Positions 35,045 to 44,405 of a stretch of DNA of 64,000 bases are shown here, in pieces. The notes under the pieces are model-generated. The model was not told the DNA's origin and searched no databases. It saw only the letters and a list, made by a program, of their open reading frames with translations. The translations under genes and the position numbers were made by a program. Positions within the stretch are counted from its first letter, which is position 1, and each line of letters opens with the position of its first letter. The stretch comes from Pseudaestuariivita rosea (GTDB lineage Bacteria; Pseudomonadota; Alphaproteobacteria; Rhodobacterales; Rhodobacteraceae), in assembly GCF_017592335.1 (NCBI RefSeq), contig NZ_JACNMP010000011.1, positions 50,997-114,996 of the forward strand, read 5' to 3'.

Positions 35045-35201
35045 TCTGGATGAACTTAGCCGTTGGGACGATGCGCTGGCGACACTGTCAGGCGATGTCC
35101 CGGACTTGATCCGGGACCTCAAACCTCAGGTCCAAGAGATCCCGGATCAAGTCCGGGGCTGCCCGTTTCACCAACCTGCACGCGAATTGCAATCCGCATG
35201 A
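35037..35201 (+). CDS. 54-aa ORF between bchX and bchY with embedded palindromic repeat
   Basis: It starts at an ATG inside the bchX end (GATGTTTGA) and its TGA overlaps the bchY ATG (ATGA), so its frame ties the two genes together. It reads [20 protein letters not shown], then 21 residues coded by an inverted pair of the CCCGGA repeat (VPDLIRDLKP, QEIPDQVRG), then [13 protein letters not shown]. No homologue is known to me. It may be a genuine micro-gene, or a coupling frame that keeps ribosomes moving to bchY, which has no clear ribosome site of its own. Confidence 0.4.
   Translation: MFDLDELSRWDDALATLSGDVPDLIRDLKPQVQEIPDQVRGCPFHQPARELQSA
35097..35157. repeat. inverted pair of REP-like elements (BIME-like)
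   Basis: GTCCCGGACTTGATCCGGGA at 35097 (continuing CCTC) and its inverted counterpart GATCCCGGATCAAGTCCGGG at 35138 are about 15 bp apart. They are copies of the element seen at 9663 and 28404. The pair could fold as two hairpins or one long one in the bchX-bchY mRNA. Confidence 0.8.
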
Positions 35202-36745
35202 GCGTTGAGACCACATATGACACGACAGCGGATGTCGATGTGATCCAGGGCGAGAAAGACCCGCAAGGGTCTGCTGATCTGGGCTGTCACGCGGGCGATC
35301 AGATGGAGGCCGCCGCGCGCGCCGCAGGGCAGTCGGAAATTTTGGATCAATACGCCAAGGACTATCCCCAGGGTCCGCATGATAAACCACAAAGCATGTG
35401 CCCGGCCTTCGGCTCACTTCGCGTCGGGCTGCGGATGCGCCGCGTGGCGACGGTTCTGAGCGGTTCGGCCTGCTGTGTCTATGGCCTGACCTTCGTCAGT
35501 CATTTCTATGGTGCGCGGCGGTCGGTGGGCTATGTGCCGTTCAACTCGGAAACGCTGGTGACCGGCAAGCTGTTCGAAGATATCCGCGACGCGGTGCACG
35601 AACTGGCCGATCCTGATCGCTACGACGCCGTGGTCGTCACCAATCTGTGCGTGCCCACAGCCAGTGGTGTGCCGCTGCGGTTGTTGCCCGATGAGATAAA
35701 CGGTGTGCGGATTGTGGGGATCGATGTGCCGGGCTTTGGTATCCCCACCCATGCCGAGGCGAAAGATGTGCTGGCCGGTGCGATGCTGAACTATGCCCGG
35801 GCCGAGATTGAGGCCGGACCCGTCCAGGCGCCTGCCTCGGGCAAGTCCGATCGCCCGACTGTCACGCTGTTGGGTGAGATGTTTCCAGCCGATCCGATGG
35901 TCATTGGTCAGATGCTGGCGCCCATGGGTTTGGCCGCGGGCCCGGTCGTGCCGTGCCGCGAATGGCGAGAGCTTTATGCTGCGTTGGACTGTGGCGCCGT
36001 GGCGGCGATCCATCCGTTCTATACTGCGGCAATCCGCGAATTCGAAATGGCCGGCCGGCCAATAGTGGGATCCGCCCCGGTGGGGCGTGATGGCACCGCC
36101 GCATGGTTGTCAGGCATCGGCGAAGCCTTTGGTGTCTCTGCAGATCAAATAGCTGCCGCGCAGAACGCGGTGCTGCCGGGGATCCAAGGTGCGCTGTCCG
36201 GCGCGAAGATAGATGCCACGATAACCTTAAGCGGATATGAAGGCAGCGAACTGTTGGTCGCCCGCCTGCTGATCGAAAGCGGTGCGCGGGTGCCCTATGT
36301 GGGCACCGCTTGTCCGAAAACGCCGTGGTCAGCGGCAGATGCTGAATGGTTGCAGGCCAAGGGCGTCAAGGTCAAATTCCGCGCGTCTTTGGAAGACGAT
36401 TGCGCCGCGATGGAAGGCGTGAAGCCCGACCTGGCCATCGGCACCACGCCCGTTGTGCAGAAAGCCAAAGAGCTGGGTATCCCCGCGCTTTACTTCACCA
36501 ATCTGATCTCGGCCCGGCCTTTGATGGGTCCCGCAGGCGCGGGGTCATTGGCGCAGGTCGTCAATGCGGCGGTGGCGAACAAAGACCGGATGGACCAGAT
36601 GACCGCGTTTTTCGAAGGCGTCGGTCAGGGCGATACGGCGGGTGTCTGGGAAGGTGATCCCAATCTGCGCCCGGACTTCCGCGCGCTGCATCAGAAAAAG
36701 CTGGATAAGCAGGCGCGGGCGGCGAAGGCCGCTGAGATGATCTGA
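35198..36745 (+). CDS. bchY: chlorophyllide a reductase subunit Y
   Basis: NifD-like catalytic subunit of COR, 515 aa. The N-terminal cluster and substrate region shows [34 protein letters not shown] and [20 protein letters not shown]; other parts are [24 protein letters not shown] and [16 protein letters not shown] 35198 is set by the ATGA overlap with the small ORF; the frame is open back to 35063 but that part is repeat-derived. With BchZ it reduces the C7-C8 bond of chlorophyllide a. Confidence 0.93.
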   Translation: MSVETTYDTTADVDVIQGEKDPQGSADLGCHAGDQMEAAARAAGQSEILDQYAKDYPQGPHDKPQSMCPAFGSLRVGLRMRRVATVLSGSACCVYGLTFVSHFYGARRSVGYVPFNSETLVTGKLFEDIRDAVHELADPDRYDAVVVTNLCVPTASGVPLRLLPDEINGVRIVGIDVPGFGIPTHAEAKDVLAGAMLNYARAEIEAGPVQAPASGKSDRPTVTLLGEMFPADPMVIGQMLAPMGLAAGPVVPCREWRELYAALDCGAVAAIHPFYTAAIREFEMAGRPIVGSAPVGRDGTAAWLSGIGEAFGVSADQIAAAQNAVLPGIQGALSGAKIDATITLSGYEGSELLVARLLIESGARVPYVGTACPKTPWSAADAEWLQAKGVKVKFRASLEDDCAAMEGVKPDLAIGTTPVVQKAKELGIPALYFTNLISARPLMGPAGAGSLAQVVNAAVANKDRMDQMTAFFEGVGQGDTAGVWEGDPNLRPDFRALHQKKLDKQARAAKAAEMI

Positions 36746-36771
36746 TGGCGGTGTGGGTTGCATATCGCAGG

Positions 36772-36820
36772 TTGGGGGCGCTGCCCCCAAACCCCCGGAG
36801 TATTTTCGCCAAGAAGAAGG
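36772..36820. repeat. Rhodobacterales-type intergenic repeat (bchY-bchZ)
   Basis: TTGGGGGC-GCT-GCCCCCAA hairpin (36772-36790), then CCCCCGGAGTATTTTCGCC and AAGAAGAAGG. The same layout (GGGGGC-TTT-GCCCCC, later AGAGTACTTACTTCC and AAGAAGAAGG) recurs at 63808-63870. The AAGAAGAAGG end serves as the bchZ ribosome site here. Confidence 0.7.
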
Positions 36821-36827
36821 GCGTGTC

Positions 36828-38306
36828 ATGTTAGTGCAGGATCATGATCGCGCTGGCGGGTATTGGGGGGCAGTTTATGCCTTTTGTGCCGTCAAGGGCC
36901 TGCAGGTTGTGATTGACGGGCCGGTGGGGTGTGAAAACCTGCCGGTGACCTCGGTCTTGCATTACACCGATGCGCTGCCGCCCCACGAATTGCCGATTGT
37001 CGTGACGGGGTTGGGCGAGGAGGAACTGGGCCGCGATGGCACCGAAGGCGCGATGAAGCGGGCGTGGAAGACGCTTGATCCGGCGCTGCCAGCGGTTGTG
37101 GTGACAGGGTCGATTGCCGAGATGATCGGCGGGGGTGTCACGCCGCAGGGTACCAACATTCAGCGTTTTTTGCCGCGCACCATTGACGAGGATCAGTGGG
37201 AAGCGGCCGATCGCGCGATGACATGGATTTTCACCGAATTCGGCATGACCAAGGGTCGGATGCCGCGCGAGGCCAAGCGAGAGGAGGACGCGAAGCCTCG
37301 CGTCAATATTCTGGGGCCGATGTATGGCACGTTCAATATGCCGTCCGATCTGGCTGAAATCCGGCGGCTGGTCGAAGGCATCGGGGCCGAGGTCAATATG
37401 GTCATGCCTCTTGGTGCCCATGTGGCCGAAATGCGTAATTTGGTGAATGCGGATGTGAATGTCTGTATGTATCGCGAATTCGGGCGCGGATTGTGCGAAG
37501 TTCTAGGTAAGCCATACCTGCAAGCGCCTATTGGCATCGAAAGCACTACATTATTCCTGCGCAAGTTGGGCGAACTTCTGGATCTGGACCCAGAACCTTT
37601 CATCGAGCGCGAAAAGCATTCGACCATTAAACCTGTCTGGGATTTGTGGCGGTCGGTCACGCAGGATTTCTTTGCGACGGCCAGTTTTGCGATCGTCGCG
37701 AATGAAACCTATGCCCGCGGGGTCCGGAACTATCTGGAAAACGATCTGGGCCTGCCGTGCGCCTTTGCGGTGGCGCGGGTGGCAGGCGCCAAGACGAATA
37801 ATGAAGAGGTCCGCGCGCTGATGGGTCAAAAGCGGCCCTTGGTTGTGATGGGATCGATCAACGAAAAGATGTATCTGGCCGAACAGAAGGGCGGGCACGG
37901 GCCCAGCCCGGCGTTCATTCCGGCCAGCTTCCCCGGTGCCGCGATCCGGCGGGCGACGGGGACGCCGTTCATGGGCTACGCGGGCGCGACGTATCTGTTG
38001 CAAGAGGTCTGCAATGGCCTGTTTGACGCGCTGTTCCACATCCTGCCCTTGGGCAGTGACATGGATGCAGCCGAGGCGACGCCCACAACGCTGCGCCGCG
38101 ATTTTCCCTGGGACGAAGATGCGCAAGCAGCCCTGGACAAGATTGTTGCGACCCACCCGATCCTGACCCGCATTTCAGCAGCGAAGAACCTGCGCGATGC
38201 GGCCGAAAAGGCCGCACTGGCGGCGGGTGCCGAGCGGGTGGTGCGCGAAATGGTTGAAAGCCTGCAGCCCGACGGGCTGGCAGCAAAACGAGGAGAGAAA
38301 GCATGA
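36828..38306 (+). CDS. bchZ: chlorophyllide a reductase subunit Z
   Basis: NifK-like catalytic subunit of COR, 492 aa. The start [19 protein letters not shown] is followed by [21 protein letters not shown] (cluster cysteine region), [25 protein letters not shown] and [18 protein letters not shown] 36828 follows AAGAAGAAGG by 7 bp. The longer open frame includes only repeat sequence. Its stop overlaps pufQ (ATGA), continuing the superoperon into the puf genes. Confidence 0.94.
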   Translation: MLVQDHDRAGGYWGAVYAFCAVKGLQVVIDGPVGCENLPVTSVLHYTDALPPHELPIVVTGLGEEELGRDGTEGAMKRAWKTLDPALPAVVVTGSIAEMIGGGVTPQGTNIQRFLPRTIDEDQWEAADRAMTWIFTEFGMTKGRMPREAKREEDAKPRVNILGPMYGTFNMPSDLAEIRRLVEGIGAEVNMVMPLGAHVAEMRNLVNADVNVCMYREFGRGLCEVLGKPYLQAPIGIESTTLFLRKLGELLDLDPEPFIEREKHSTIKPVWDLWRSVTQDFFATASFAIVANETYARGVRNYLENDLGLPCAFAVARVAGAKTNNEEVRALMGQKRPLVVMGSINEKMYLAEQKGGHGPSPAFIPASFPGAAIRRATGTPFMGYAGATYLLQEVCNGLFDALFHILPLGSDMDAAEATPTTLRRDFPWDEDAQAALDKIVATHPILTRISAAKNLRDAAEKAALAAGAERVVREMVESLQPDGLAAKRGEKA

Positions 38307-38524
38307 CGGATTTCACCTCAGACACTCCGATCCACAAGGTGCACAAGACACCGCGGACCGAGTTTTATGTCTACTTCACGATCATCTTTCTGGCGGCGCT
38401 GCCTTTGGCGGCGATCAGCTGGATGCTGTCGATGATCAAACAGCGGCAATGGTCCAGCCGTGGCCCGGTGGCGCGCGCCATCACCCAGGCGCGGATCATC
38501 ACGCCGATGATATTCGCCGCCTGA
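38303..38524 (+). CDS. pufQ: PufQ, bacteriochlorophyll synthesis/assembly protein
   Basis: Protein of 73 aa with one transmembrane helix ([22 protein letters not shown]). The pattern [15 protein letters not shown] and the C-terminal [17 protein letters not shown] match PufQ. In Rhodobacter PufQ is needed for normal bacteriochlorophyll levels, probably as a pigment or intermediate carrier. The ATGA overlap with bchZ couples pigment synthesis to the structural puf genes. Confidence 0.9.
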   Translation: MTDFTSDTPIHKVHKTPRTEFYVYFTIIFLAALPLAAISWMLSMIKQRQWSSRGPVARAITQARIITPMIFAA

Positions 38525-38582
38525 GCGGCGGTGCGTCCTGTTGGGACGATGATTTTTTCCGCCCGACATGGCGGAGCCCGAA

Positions 38583-38610
38583 TTCGCCACTTTCCCCCGG
38601 AAGTGGCGAA
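38583..38610 (+). promoter_or_regulatory. hairpin between pufQ and pufB
   Basis: TTCGCCACTT, an 8-nt loop (TCCCCCGG), then AAGTGGCGAA, a perfect 10-bp stem. No T-run follows, so it is not a simple terminator. It may define a stable 5' end for the abundant pufBA message, as reported for puf mRNAs in Rhodobacter. Confidence 0.6.
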
Positions 38611-38683
38611 ATGTGGCGGGGGATGAGCCCCCGTCGTAGCCCGGCCGCGGGGGATACGCGGCATCAGCTTTGGAGGAATTTTC

Positions 38684-38833
38684 ATGGCTGATAACTCTGA
38701 CCTGTCTTTCACAGGTCTGACCGACGAGCAGGCCCAGGAACTGCACTCGGTGTATATGAGCGGCCTTTGGCTGTTCACGGCCATCGCGGTCGTGGCTCAT
38801 ATCGCCACGTTCATCTGGTTCCCGTGGTTCTGA
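38684..38833 (+). CDS. pufB: light-harvesting 1 beta subunit
   Basis: LH1 beta polypeptide, 49 aa. It starts [20 protein letters not shown]. The transmembrane helix contains the bacteriochlorophyll-ligating His in [17 protein letters not shown], the typical C-terminal end of LH1 beta proteins. GGAGGA lies 7 bp upstream of the ATG. It pairs with PufA in the ring around the reaction centre. Confidence 0.95.
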   Translation: MADNSDLSFTGLTDEQAQELHSVYMSGLWLFTAIAVVAHIATFIWFPWF

Positions 38834-38847
38834 GGAAGGATTGAAGA

Positions 38848-39018
38848 ATGGCTAAATTCTATAAGATTTGGATGATCTTTGATCCGCGCCGCGTGTTTGT
38901 CGCACAGGGCGTCTTCCTCTTTCTGCTGGCGGCGATGATCCATCTGGTTCTGCTCAGCACCGACGGTTTCAACTGGTTTGAAATCGCGGCGGCAAAGTAC
39001 GACCGCGTGCCGGAATAA
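38848..39018 (+). CDS. pufA: light-harvesting 1 alpha subunit
   Basis: LH1 alpha polypeptide, 56 aa. It starts [20 protein letters not shown], the classic alpha N terminus. The single helix has the pigment-binding His in [14 protein letters not shown] and an aromatic end (GFNWFE). GAGGAAGGA precedes it by 7 bp and it lies 14 bp after pufB. Confidence 0.95.
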   Translation: MAKFYKIWMIFDPRRVFVAQGVFLFLLAAMIHLVLLSTDGFNWFEIAAAKYDRVPE

Positions 39019-39040
39019 TCGCCTTCGGTCCAAGACAGAC

Positions 39041-39074
39041 GTCGCGGGCGGGTTTTCAGGAATTGGCCCGCGAC
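39041..39074 (+). promoter_or_regulatory. pufA-pufL intercistronic hairpin
   Basis: GTCGCGGGC (39041-39049), a 16-nt loop and GCCCGCGAC (39066-39074). A hairpin here in Rhodobacter slows decay of the pufBA segment and sets the LH1:reaction-centre ratio; the same role is inferred. No T-run follows. Confidence 0.7.
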
Positions 39075-39140
39075 AACCATCCAGGAAAAAGACGGCTGAC
39101 GGTTTGACCGGGGATCAGCCACCAATTGCGGAGACAGAAG

Positions 39141-39980
39141 ATGGCACTGCTCAGCTTCGAAAGAAAATATCGCGTCCGGGGCGGGACGCTGATTGGGGGC
39201 GACCTGTTCGACTTTTGGGTTGGGCCGTTCTACGTGGGCTTCTTCGGGGTCACGACCGCCTTTTTCGCCCTTTTGGGGACCGTTCTGATTTTCTGGGGCG
39301 CGTCGCAGCAGGGCACCTTTAACCCCTGGCTGATCAATATCGCGCCGCCGGATCTGAGTTACGGTCTGGGACTGGCGCCGCTGATGGAGGGCGGGCTGTG
39401 GCAGATCATCACGATCTGTGCCGTTGGCGCGTTCTGCAGCTGGGCCCTGCGTGAGGTCGAGATCTGCCGCAAGCTGGGTATGGGCTATCACGTGCCCTTT
39501 GCCTTTGGCGTGGCCATCTTTGCCTATGTGACACTGGTCGTTATCCGCCCCTTGCTGATGGGCGCCTGGGGGCACGGGTTCCCCTATGGTATCTTCAGCC
39601 ACCTCGACTGGGTCAGCAACACCGGCTATGCCTATCTGCACTTCCACTACAATCCGGCGCATATGCTGGCGGTGACGTTTTTCTTCACCACAACCCTGGC
39701 GCTGGCGCTGCACGGGGGTCTGATCCTGTCGGCCTGTAACCCCGAAAAGGGCGAAGAGGTCAAAACACCGGATCACGAAGACACCTTTTTCCGCGACTTC
39801 ATCGGCTATTCAGTCGGCACATTGGGCATCCACCGTGTTGGCCTGTTGCTGGCGCTGAACGCGGGTTTCTGGTCGGCGATCTGTATCGTCATTTCCGGCC
39901 CCGTCTGGACCAAGGGCTGGCCGGAATGGTGGAACTGGTGGCTTGAGCTGCCCATCTGGCCTTCGCAAATCGGGATGTAA
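39141..39980 (+). CDS. pufL: photosynthetic reaction centre L subunit
   Basis: L subunit of the type II reaction centre, 279 aa with five transmembrane helices. It starts [20 protein letters not shown]. Pigment and iron ligands lie in [11 protein letters not shown] (His near 173), [11 protein letters not shown] (His near 190) and [10 protein letters not shown] (His near 230). GGAG at 39130-39133 supports ATG 39141 over an upstream ATG in the same frame. With PufM it binds the special pair, bacteriopheophytins and quinones. Confidence 0.97.
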   Translation: MALLSFERKYRVRGGTLIGGDLFDFWVGPFYVGFFGVTTAFFALLGTVLIFWGASQQGTFNPWLINIAPPDLSYGLGLAPLMEGGLWQIITICAVGAFCSWALREVEICRKLGMGYHVPFAFGVAIFAYVTLVVIRPLLMGAWGHGFPYGIFSHLDWVSNTGYAYLHFHYNPAHMLAVTFFFTTTLALALHGGLILSACNPEKGEEVKTPDHEDTFFRDFIGYSVGTLGIHRVGLLLALNAGFWSAICIVISGPVWTKGWPEWWNWWLELPIWPSQIGM

Positions 39981-39985
39981 TCGCT

Positions 39986-40972
39986 ATGCCTGAGTATCAG
40001 AATATCTTCACACAAGTTCAGGTCCAGGGCGCACCCGAATGGGGCATGGACAACGAAAACAACATGATGGAAGAACGCATCGGGCGCCCCGGTTTTTCCA
40101 AACTGATCGGCTGGATCGGGAACGCACAGCTTGGGCCCATCTATCTGGGCTATATGGGCGTGATTTCCCTGGCCACCGGATTGTTATGGTTCAATATCGT
40201 GGGTTTCAACATGCTGGCGCAGGTCGGCTGGTCGATCCCTGAGTTTATCCGGCAGCTGTTCTGGCTGGCACTTGAACCGCCCAGCCCGGAATATGGTCTA
40301 AGCATGCCGCCGCTGAACGATGGCGGCTGGTACATCATCAGCAGCTTCTTTCTGCTGGTGTCCGTCATGAGCTGGTGGTTGCGCACCTATCTGCTGGCCG
40401 TTCAGCACAAGATGGGCAAGCACATCGCCTGGGCGTTCCTGGCGGCGATCTGGCTGTTTCTGGTGCTGGGTCTGTTCCGCCCGGTCCTGATGGGATCCTG
40501 GAGCGAGGCGGTGCCTTATGGCATCTTCCCGCATCTGGATTGGACGACGGCCTTCAGCATCCGCTACGGCAATCTGTACTATAACCCGTTCCATTGCCTG
40601 TCGATCGTGTTCCTTTATGGATCGGTTCTGCTGTTTGCGATGCACGGCGGCACGATCCTGGCGGTCAGCCGGTTTGGCGGCGATCGTGAGCTGGAACAGA
40701 TCTATGATCGCGGCACGGCCAGTGAACGCGCCGCACTGTTCTGGCGCTGGACCATGGGGTTCAACGCCACGATGGAGGGCATTCACAGGTGGGCCTGGTG
40801 GTTTGCCGTGCTGACGCCCATCACCGGCGGCATCGGCATCCTTCTGACGGGGACTGTTGTGGACAACTGGTTCATCTGGGCGCAGGAACATAACTTTGCC
40901 CCGATGTACGACGGCGCCTATGGGTATGAGGCCTATGGCACCTACGAAGGCTTTATCGGACAGGAGGAATAG
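39986..40972 (+). CDS. pufM: photosynthetic reaction centre M subunit
   Basis: M subunit, 328 aa with five helices. It starts [20 protein letters not shown]. Ligand segments are [17 protein letters not shown] (special-pair His near 202), [10 protein letters not shown] (iron His) and [14 protein letters not shown] (iron His). The C terminus is extended and Tyr/Gly-rich ([15 protein letters not shown]), as in species where a bound cytochrome subunit docks. It lies 5 bp after pufL. Confidence 0.97.
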   Translation: MPEYQNIFTQVQVQGAPEWGMDNENNMMEERIGRPGFSKLIGWIGNAQLGPIYLGYMGVISLATGLLWFNIVGFNMLAQVGWSIPEFIRQLFWLALEPPSPEYGLSMPPLNDGGWYIISSFFLLVSVMSWWLRTYLLAVQHKMGKHIAWAFLAAIWLFLVLGLFRPVLMGSWSEAVPYGIFPHLDWTTAFSIRYGNLYYNPFHCLSIVFLYGSVLLFAMHGGTILAVSRFGGDRELEQIYDRGTASERAALFWRWTMGFNATMEGIHRWAWWFAVLTPITGGIGILLTGTVVDNWFIWAQEHNFAPMYDGAYGYEAYGTYEGFIGQEE

Positions 40973-40974
40973 TC

Positions 40975-42081
40975 ATGCTGCCCAAGTGGTTTGACGAATG
41001 GAACAAGAAGAACCCTGTCGATATCTACCGCCCGGCGATCCTGCTTGGGACACTGGGCGGGGTGGTCTTTGCGGTGGCGCTGGTGGTGACATGGGGCCAG
41101 CCCTTTGCCACCGACAGTATGCAGACCGGGCCGCGCGGCACGGGCATGTCGGTGCCGGAATTCGAAACCGATCTGGCCCAGGCCGATCCGACCATCGTCG
41201 ATTACTATACCGAGGCCGTCTTCGTGCCCGAGGGTGGTGAACCGTTGGCCGGCGATGTCTATGAAAACGTGCAGGTGCTGGGCGGCCTGACCGAAGATAA
41301 CTTCAACCGCCTGATGAATGCGATCACCCAGTGGGTCAGTCCGGAAGAGGGCTGCGCCTATTGCCACGGCGATCTGGCGCTTGAAGACTATGGCCAGGAT
41401 AATCTTTACACCAAGGTTGTCGCCCGCAACATGATCCAGATGACCCAGGCGATCAATGAAAACTGGGACGCCCATGTGAACGCGAACAAACAGGTGGGCG
41501 TGAACTGTTACACCTGCCACCGGGGTCAGAATGTGCCCTCGGACATCTGGTTTCAACTGGGGCCTGTGAATGAAAGCGTTGAAGGCTGGGCCGCGATCCA
41601 GAACCGGGTCACGGTGCTTAGCCAGTCGACATCCCTGCCATCCGATGCCCTGGAAAGATACCTGCTGAATTATGATCAGATTGCAGTACATGATCTGGAA
41701 AGCCGGGTCGATACGCAGCCGGGCGATCCGACGATCCAGGATACCGAGCGCACCTATAGCCTGATGAACTATTTCAGCAACTCCCTGGGTGTGAACTGTG
41801 TCTTCTGCCACAACAGCCGGGCGTTTTACGATGGCGGGCAGAATACACCGCAGTGGGCCACGGCCTCGCTTGGGATCATCATGGTGCAGGAAATCAACAA
41901 CGACTGGCTGGTGCCGCTGCAGGATGTCTATCCTGAACACCGCCTTGGTCCTGTCTTTGCCGATGCGCCCAAGGCCGCCTGCCGTACCTGCCACAAGGGC
42001 TATCAGCAGCCCCTGCAGGGCACAAATATGATTGCCGACTGGCCAGAGCTCGCGACGACTGGCGCGCCGGTTTATGAATAG
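40975..42081 (+). CDS. pufC: reaction-centre tetrahaem cytochrome c subunit
   Basis: Periplasmic electron donor to the special pair, 368 aa. Four CXXCH haem motifs are visible: CAYCH, CYTCH, CVFCH and CRTCH. The N-terminal helix (ILLGTLGGVVFAVALVVTW) has no lipobox cysteine and probably serves as an uncleaved anchor. It replaces PufX as the last puf gene, as in Roseobacter-type phototrophs. It starts 2 bp after pufM and is followed by a strong terminator. Confidence 0.96.
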   Translation: MLPKWFDEWNKKNPVDIYRPAILLGTLGGVVFAVALVVTWGQPFATDSMQTGPRGTGMSVPEFETDLAQADPTIVDYYTEAVFVPEGGEPLAGDVYENVQVLGGLTEDNFNRLMNAITQWVSPEEGCAYCHGDLALEDYGQDNLYTKVVARNMIQMTQAINENWDAHVNANKQVGVNCYTCHRGQNVPSDIWFQLGPVNESVEGWAAIQNRVTVLSQSTSLPSDALERYLLNYDQIAVHDLESRVDTQPGDPTIQDTERTYSLMNYFSNSLGVNCVFCHNSRAFYDGGQNTPQWATASLGIIMVQEINNDWLVPLQDVYPEHRLGPVFADAPKAACRTCHKGYQQPLQGTNMIADWPELATTGAPVYE

Positions 42082-42184
42082 TCGGGGTTTACATACCCCG
42101 ATAGCCGGTTCGGGCCTGCCACGGCAGGTCTGATCCTCGGGGCCTCCACACCCCGGTTCCCTTCCTGTTGGCTACAGGAAACTG

Positions 42185-42219
42185 GCGTCGCAAGGGGCTT
42201 TCCCTTTGCGACGCTTTTT
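42185..42219 (+). terminator. terminator of the puf operon
   Basis: GCGTCGCAAGGG, a short loop and CCCTTTGCGACGC, followed by TTTTTC. Two further small stems precede it (CGGGG-TTTACATA-CCCCG after the pufC stop; CCTGCC-AC-GGCAGG). Confidence 0.85.
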
Positions 42220-42220
42220 C

Positions 42221-42320
42221 TAGAGCGTGCTGCGTTCATTTGCATTCACGCACCTCGCTCTAACTTTTTGACGTCGCATGTTTTATGCGCAAAACCGGTA
42301 CCCACTTTTGCGCAACATGC
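42221..42320. repeat. tandem nested palindromes before dxs
   Basis: Element 1 (42221-42262): TAGAGCG and CGCTCTA as outer arms, with TGCGT and ACGCA inside. Element 2 (42276-42320): GCATGTT and AACATGC as outer arms, with TGCGCAAAA and TTTTGCGCA inside. They resemble MITE-like or REP-like elements seen in alphaproteobacteria. They fill the space between the puf terminator and dxs, so any dxs promoter lies within or right next to them. Confidence 0.7.
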
Positions 42321-42338
42321 TCTAAAAGGACAACCGCC

Positions 42339-44246
42339 ATGACCAACACACCGACCCTTGACCGCGTGGCCAGCCCCAAAGACATGAAGGGGCTTAGCGA
42401 TATCGAACTGGGATTGCTGTGCCGGGACCTGAGGGCCGAGGTCATATCGGCCGTGTCGGAAACCGGCGGGCATCTTGGGTCGTCGCTTGGGGTGGTTGAG
42501 CTGACGGTGGCGATCCATGCGGTGTTCAACACGCCCTTTGACAAGCTGATCTGGGATGTGGGGCACCAGTGCTATCCGCATAAAATCCTGACAGGTCGTC
42601 GCGACCGCATCCGCTCCTTGCGGCAGGAACGGGGCCTGAGCGGTTTTACCAAACGGGCCGAGTCTGAATATGACCCGTTTGGTGCCGCGCATAGCTCAAC
42701 CTCAATCAGTGCAGCGCTTGGGTTCGCGGTGGGCCGTGATCTGGGACAGCCAACGGGGGATGCAATTGCGGTTATCGGCGACGGTGCGATCAGTGCCGGC
42801 ATGGCTTATGAGGCGCTTAATAATGCAGGTGCCGAAGGCCGGCGGCTGTTTGTGATCCTGAATGATAACGAGATGAGCATCGCGCCCCCGGTGGGCGCCA
42901 TGTCCAGCTATCTGTCCGGGCTTTACGCCAACACGCCGCTTGGGCTGTTCAAAGACATGACGGACGAGATTGAGGCACATCTGCCCGGACCGATCCGCGA
43001 AGGCGCCAAGCGCGCCCGGCAGCTGGTCACAGGTGTACCCGGCAGTGGGACGTTGTTCGAAGAACTGGGCTTTTCCTATATCGGACCCATCGATGGGCAT
43101 GATCTAAGTCAACTGCTGCCGACGCTGCGCGCTGCCCGCGCCCGCAGCAACGGTCCGGTGCTGATCCACTGCTGCACGGTCAAGGGCAAGGGGTATGCCC
43201 CGGCTGAAACATCATCCGACAAGTACCATGGTGTGGCGAAATTCGATGTGGCCTCGGGCACGCAGAAAAAGTCCAAACCCAACGCACCGAGTTATACGAA
43301 GGTTTTTGGCCAGGCGCTGACGGATGAGGCGACCCGCGACGACAAGATTGTCGCTGTCACGGCGGCGATGCCCTCGGGCACGGGCGTGAACATCATGCAA
43401 GAGCGTTTTCCGAACCGTGTCTTCGACGTGGGCATTGCGGAACAGCACGCGGTGACTTTTGCGGCGGGTATGGCGGCCTCGGGCCTGAAACCCTTCTGCG
43501 CGATCTATTCGACCTTCCTGCAGCGGGGATATGATCAGGTCGTCCATGATGTGGCCTTGCAGCGCCTGCCGGTGCGCTTTGCTATTGACCGGGCTGGTCT
43601 GGTAGGGGCCGATGGCGCGACACATGCGGGCGCGTTTGATGTGGCCTATCTGAGCAATTTGCCCGGTTTTGTTGTCATGGCCGCTGCGGATGAGGCCGAG
43701 CTGATGCATATGGTTGCTACGGCCGCCGATTATGATGATGGCCCGATTGCCTTTCGTTATCCACGCGGCGAAGGGATTGGGGCGGAGATGCCTGACCGTG
43801 GGGTGTCGCTGACGATCGGACGTGGCCGGATCGTAAAAGAGGGCGACGATGTTGCTCTGTTGTCTTTCGGTGCGCATCTGTCCGAGTGTCTGATCGCGGC
43901 GGAAGAGGTGGAGGCGCAGGGGGTCAGTTGCACCGTTGCTGATGCACGTTTCGCCAAGCCGCTGGACGCGGCGATGATCCATCAACTGGCCCGCCATCAC
44001 AAAGCGCTGATTACGGTCGAACAGGGCGCGAAAGGTGGCTTTGGCGCGATGGTGCTGCACGATCTGGCCAATCACGGGGCTTTTGACCGGGGGGTGTCGG
44101 TGCGGACGATGACACTGCCGGACCGGTTCATTGATCAGGCCAGTCCGGTGGCGATGTATGCCGATGCCGGGCTGACGGCGATTGATATCGCCGCTATGGC
44201 GATGCAGGCGGCGGGTGTCATGAAGACGGTGATCAATATCGGGTAG
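42339..44246 (+). CDS. dxs: 1-deoxy-D-xylulose-5-phosphate synthase
   Basis: Thiamine-diphosphate enzyme that starts the MEP isoprenoid pathway, 635 aa. Motifs are [47 protein letters not shown] (ThDP/Mg), [15 protein letters not shown] and [22 protein letters not shown] lies 8 bp before ATG 42339; the longer frame starts in repeat sequence. A dxs copy next to puf is common in purple phototrophs and supports carotenoid and phytol demand. Whether it is the only copy is unknown. Confidence 0.95.
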   Translation: MTNTPTLDRVASPKDMKGLSDIELGLLCRDLRAEVISAVSETGGHLGSSLGVVELTVAIHAVFNTPFDKLIWDVGHQCYPHKILTGRRDRIRSLRQERGLSGFTKRAESEYDPFGAAHSSTSISAALGFAVGRDLGQPTGDAIAVIGDGAISAGMAYEALNNAGAEGRRLFVILNDNEMSIAPPVGAMSSYLSGLYANTPLGLFKDMTDEIEAHLPGPIREGAKRARQLVTGVPGSGTLFEELGFSYIGPIDGHDLSQLLPTLRAARARSNGPVLIHCCTVKGKGYAPAETSSDKYHGVAKFDVASGTQKKSKPNAPSYTKVFGQALTDEATRDDKIVAVTAAMPSGTGVNIMQERFPNRVFDVGIAEQHAVTFAAGMAASGLKPFCAIYSTFLQRGYDQVVHDVALQRLPVRFAIDRAGLVGADGATHAGAFDVAYLSNLPGFVVMAAADEAELMHMVATAADYDDGPIAFRYPRGEGIGAEMPDRGVSLTIGRGRIVKEGDDVALLSFGAHLSECLIAAEEVEAQGVSCTVADARFAKPLDAAMIHQLARHHKALITVEQGAKGGFGAMVLHDLANHGAFDRGVSVRTMTLPDRFIDQASPVAMYADAGLTAIDIAAMAMQAAGVMKTVINIG

Positions 44247-44261
44247 CTGTTATCTGGCGGA

Positions 44262-44367
44262 GGCGCGCTGTCGCGCGCCACACCTTTTGTTTTGCATCAT
44301 CTTCGATGATGCGTGCCTTCGGCGAGAGTGTGAGGGTCGAAAAAGAAATCGTCCAGTGGACGATTTC
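44262..44367. repeat. three consecutive perfect hairpins
   Basis: GGCGCGC-TGTC-GCGCGCC (44262-44279), GCATCATC-TTC-GATGATGC (44294-44312) and GAAATCGTCC-AGT-GGACGATTTC (44345-44367) lie between the convergent dxs and DUF4139 genes. None has a clear T-run on the dxs strand. They may act as terminators or belong to interspersed repeats. Confidence 0.6.
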
Positions 44368-44405
44368 AGACACGAACGGGCAGAGCCCAAGAAACAATAA
44401 TGACC

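Noticed and set aside
35063..35197. Upstream extension of bchY
   Set aside because: The extension is translated repeat DNA in the wrong frame for any BchY similarity, and ATG 35198 gives the family start and length.
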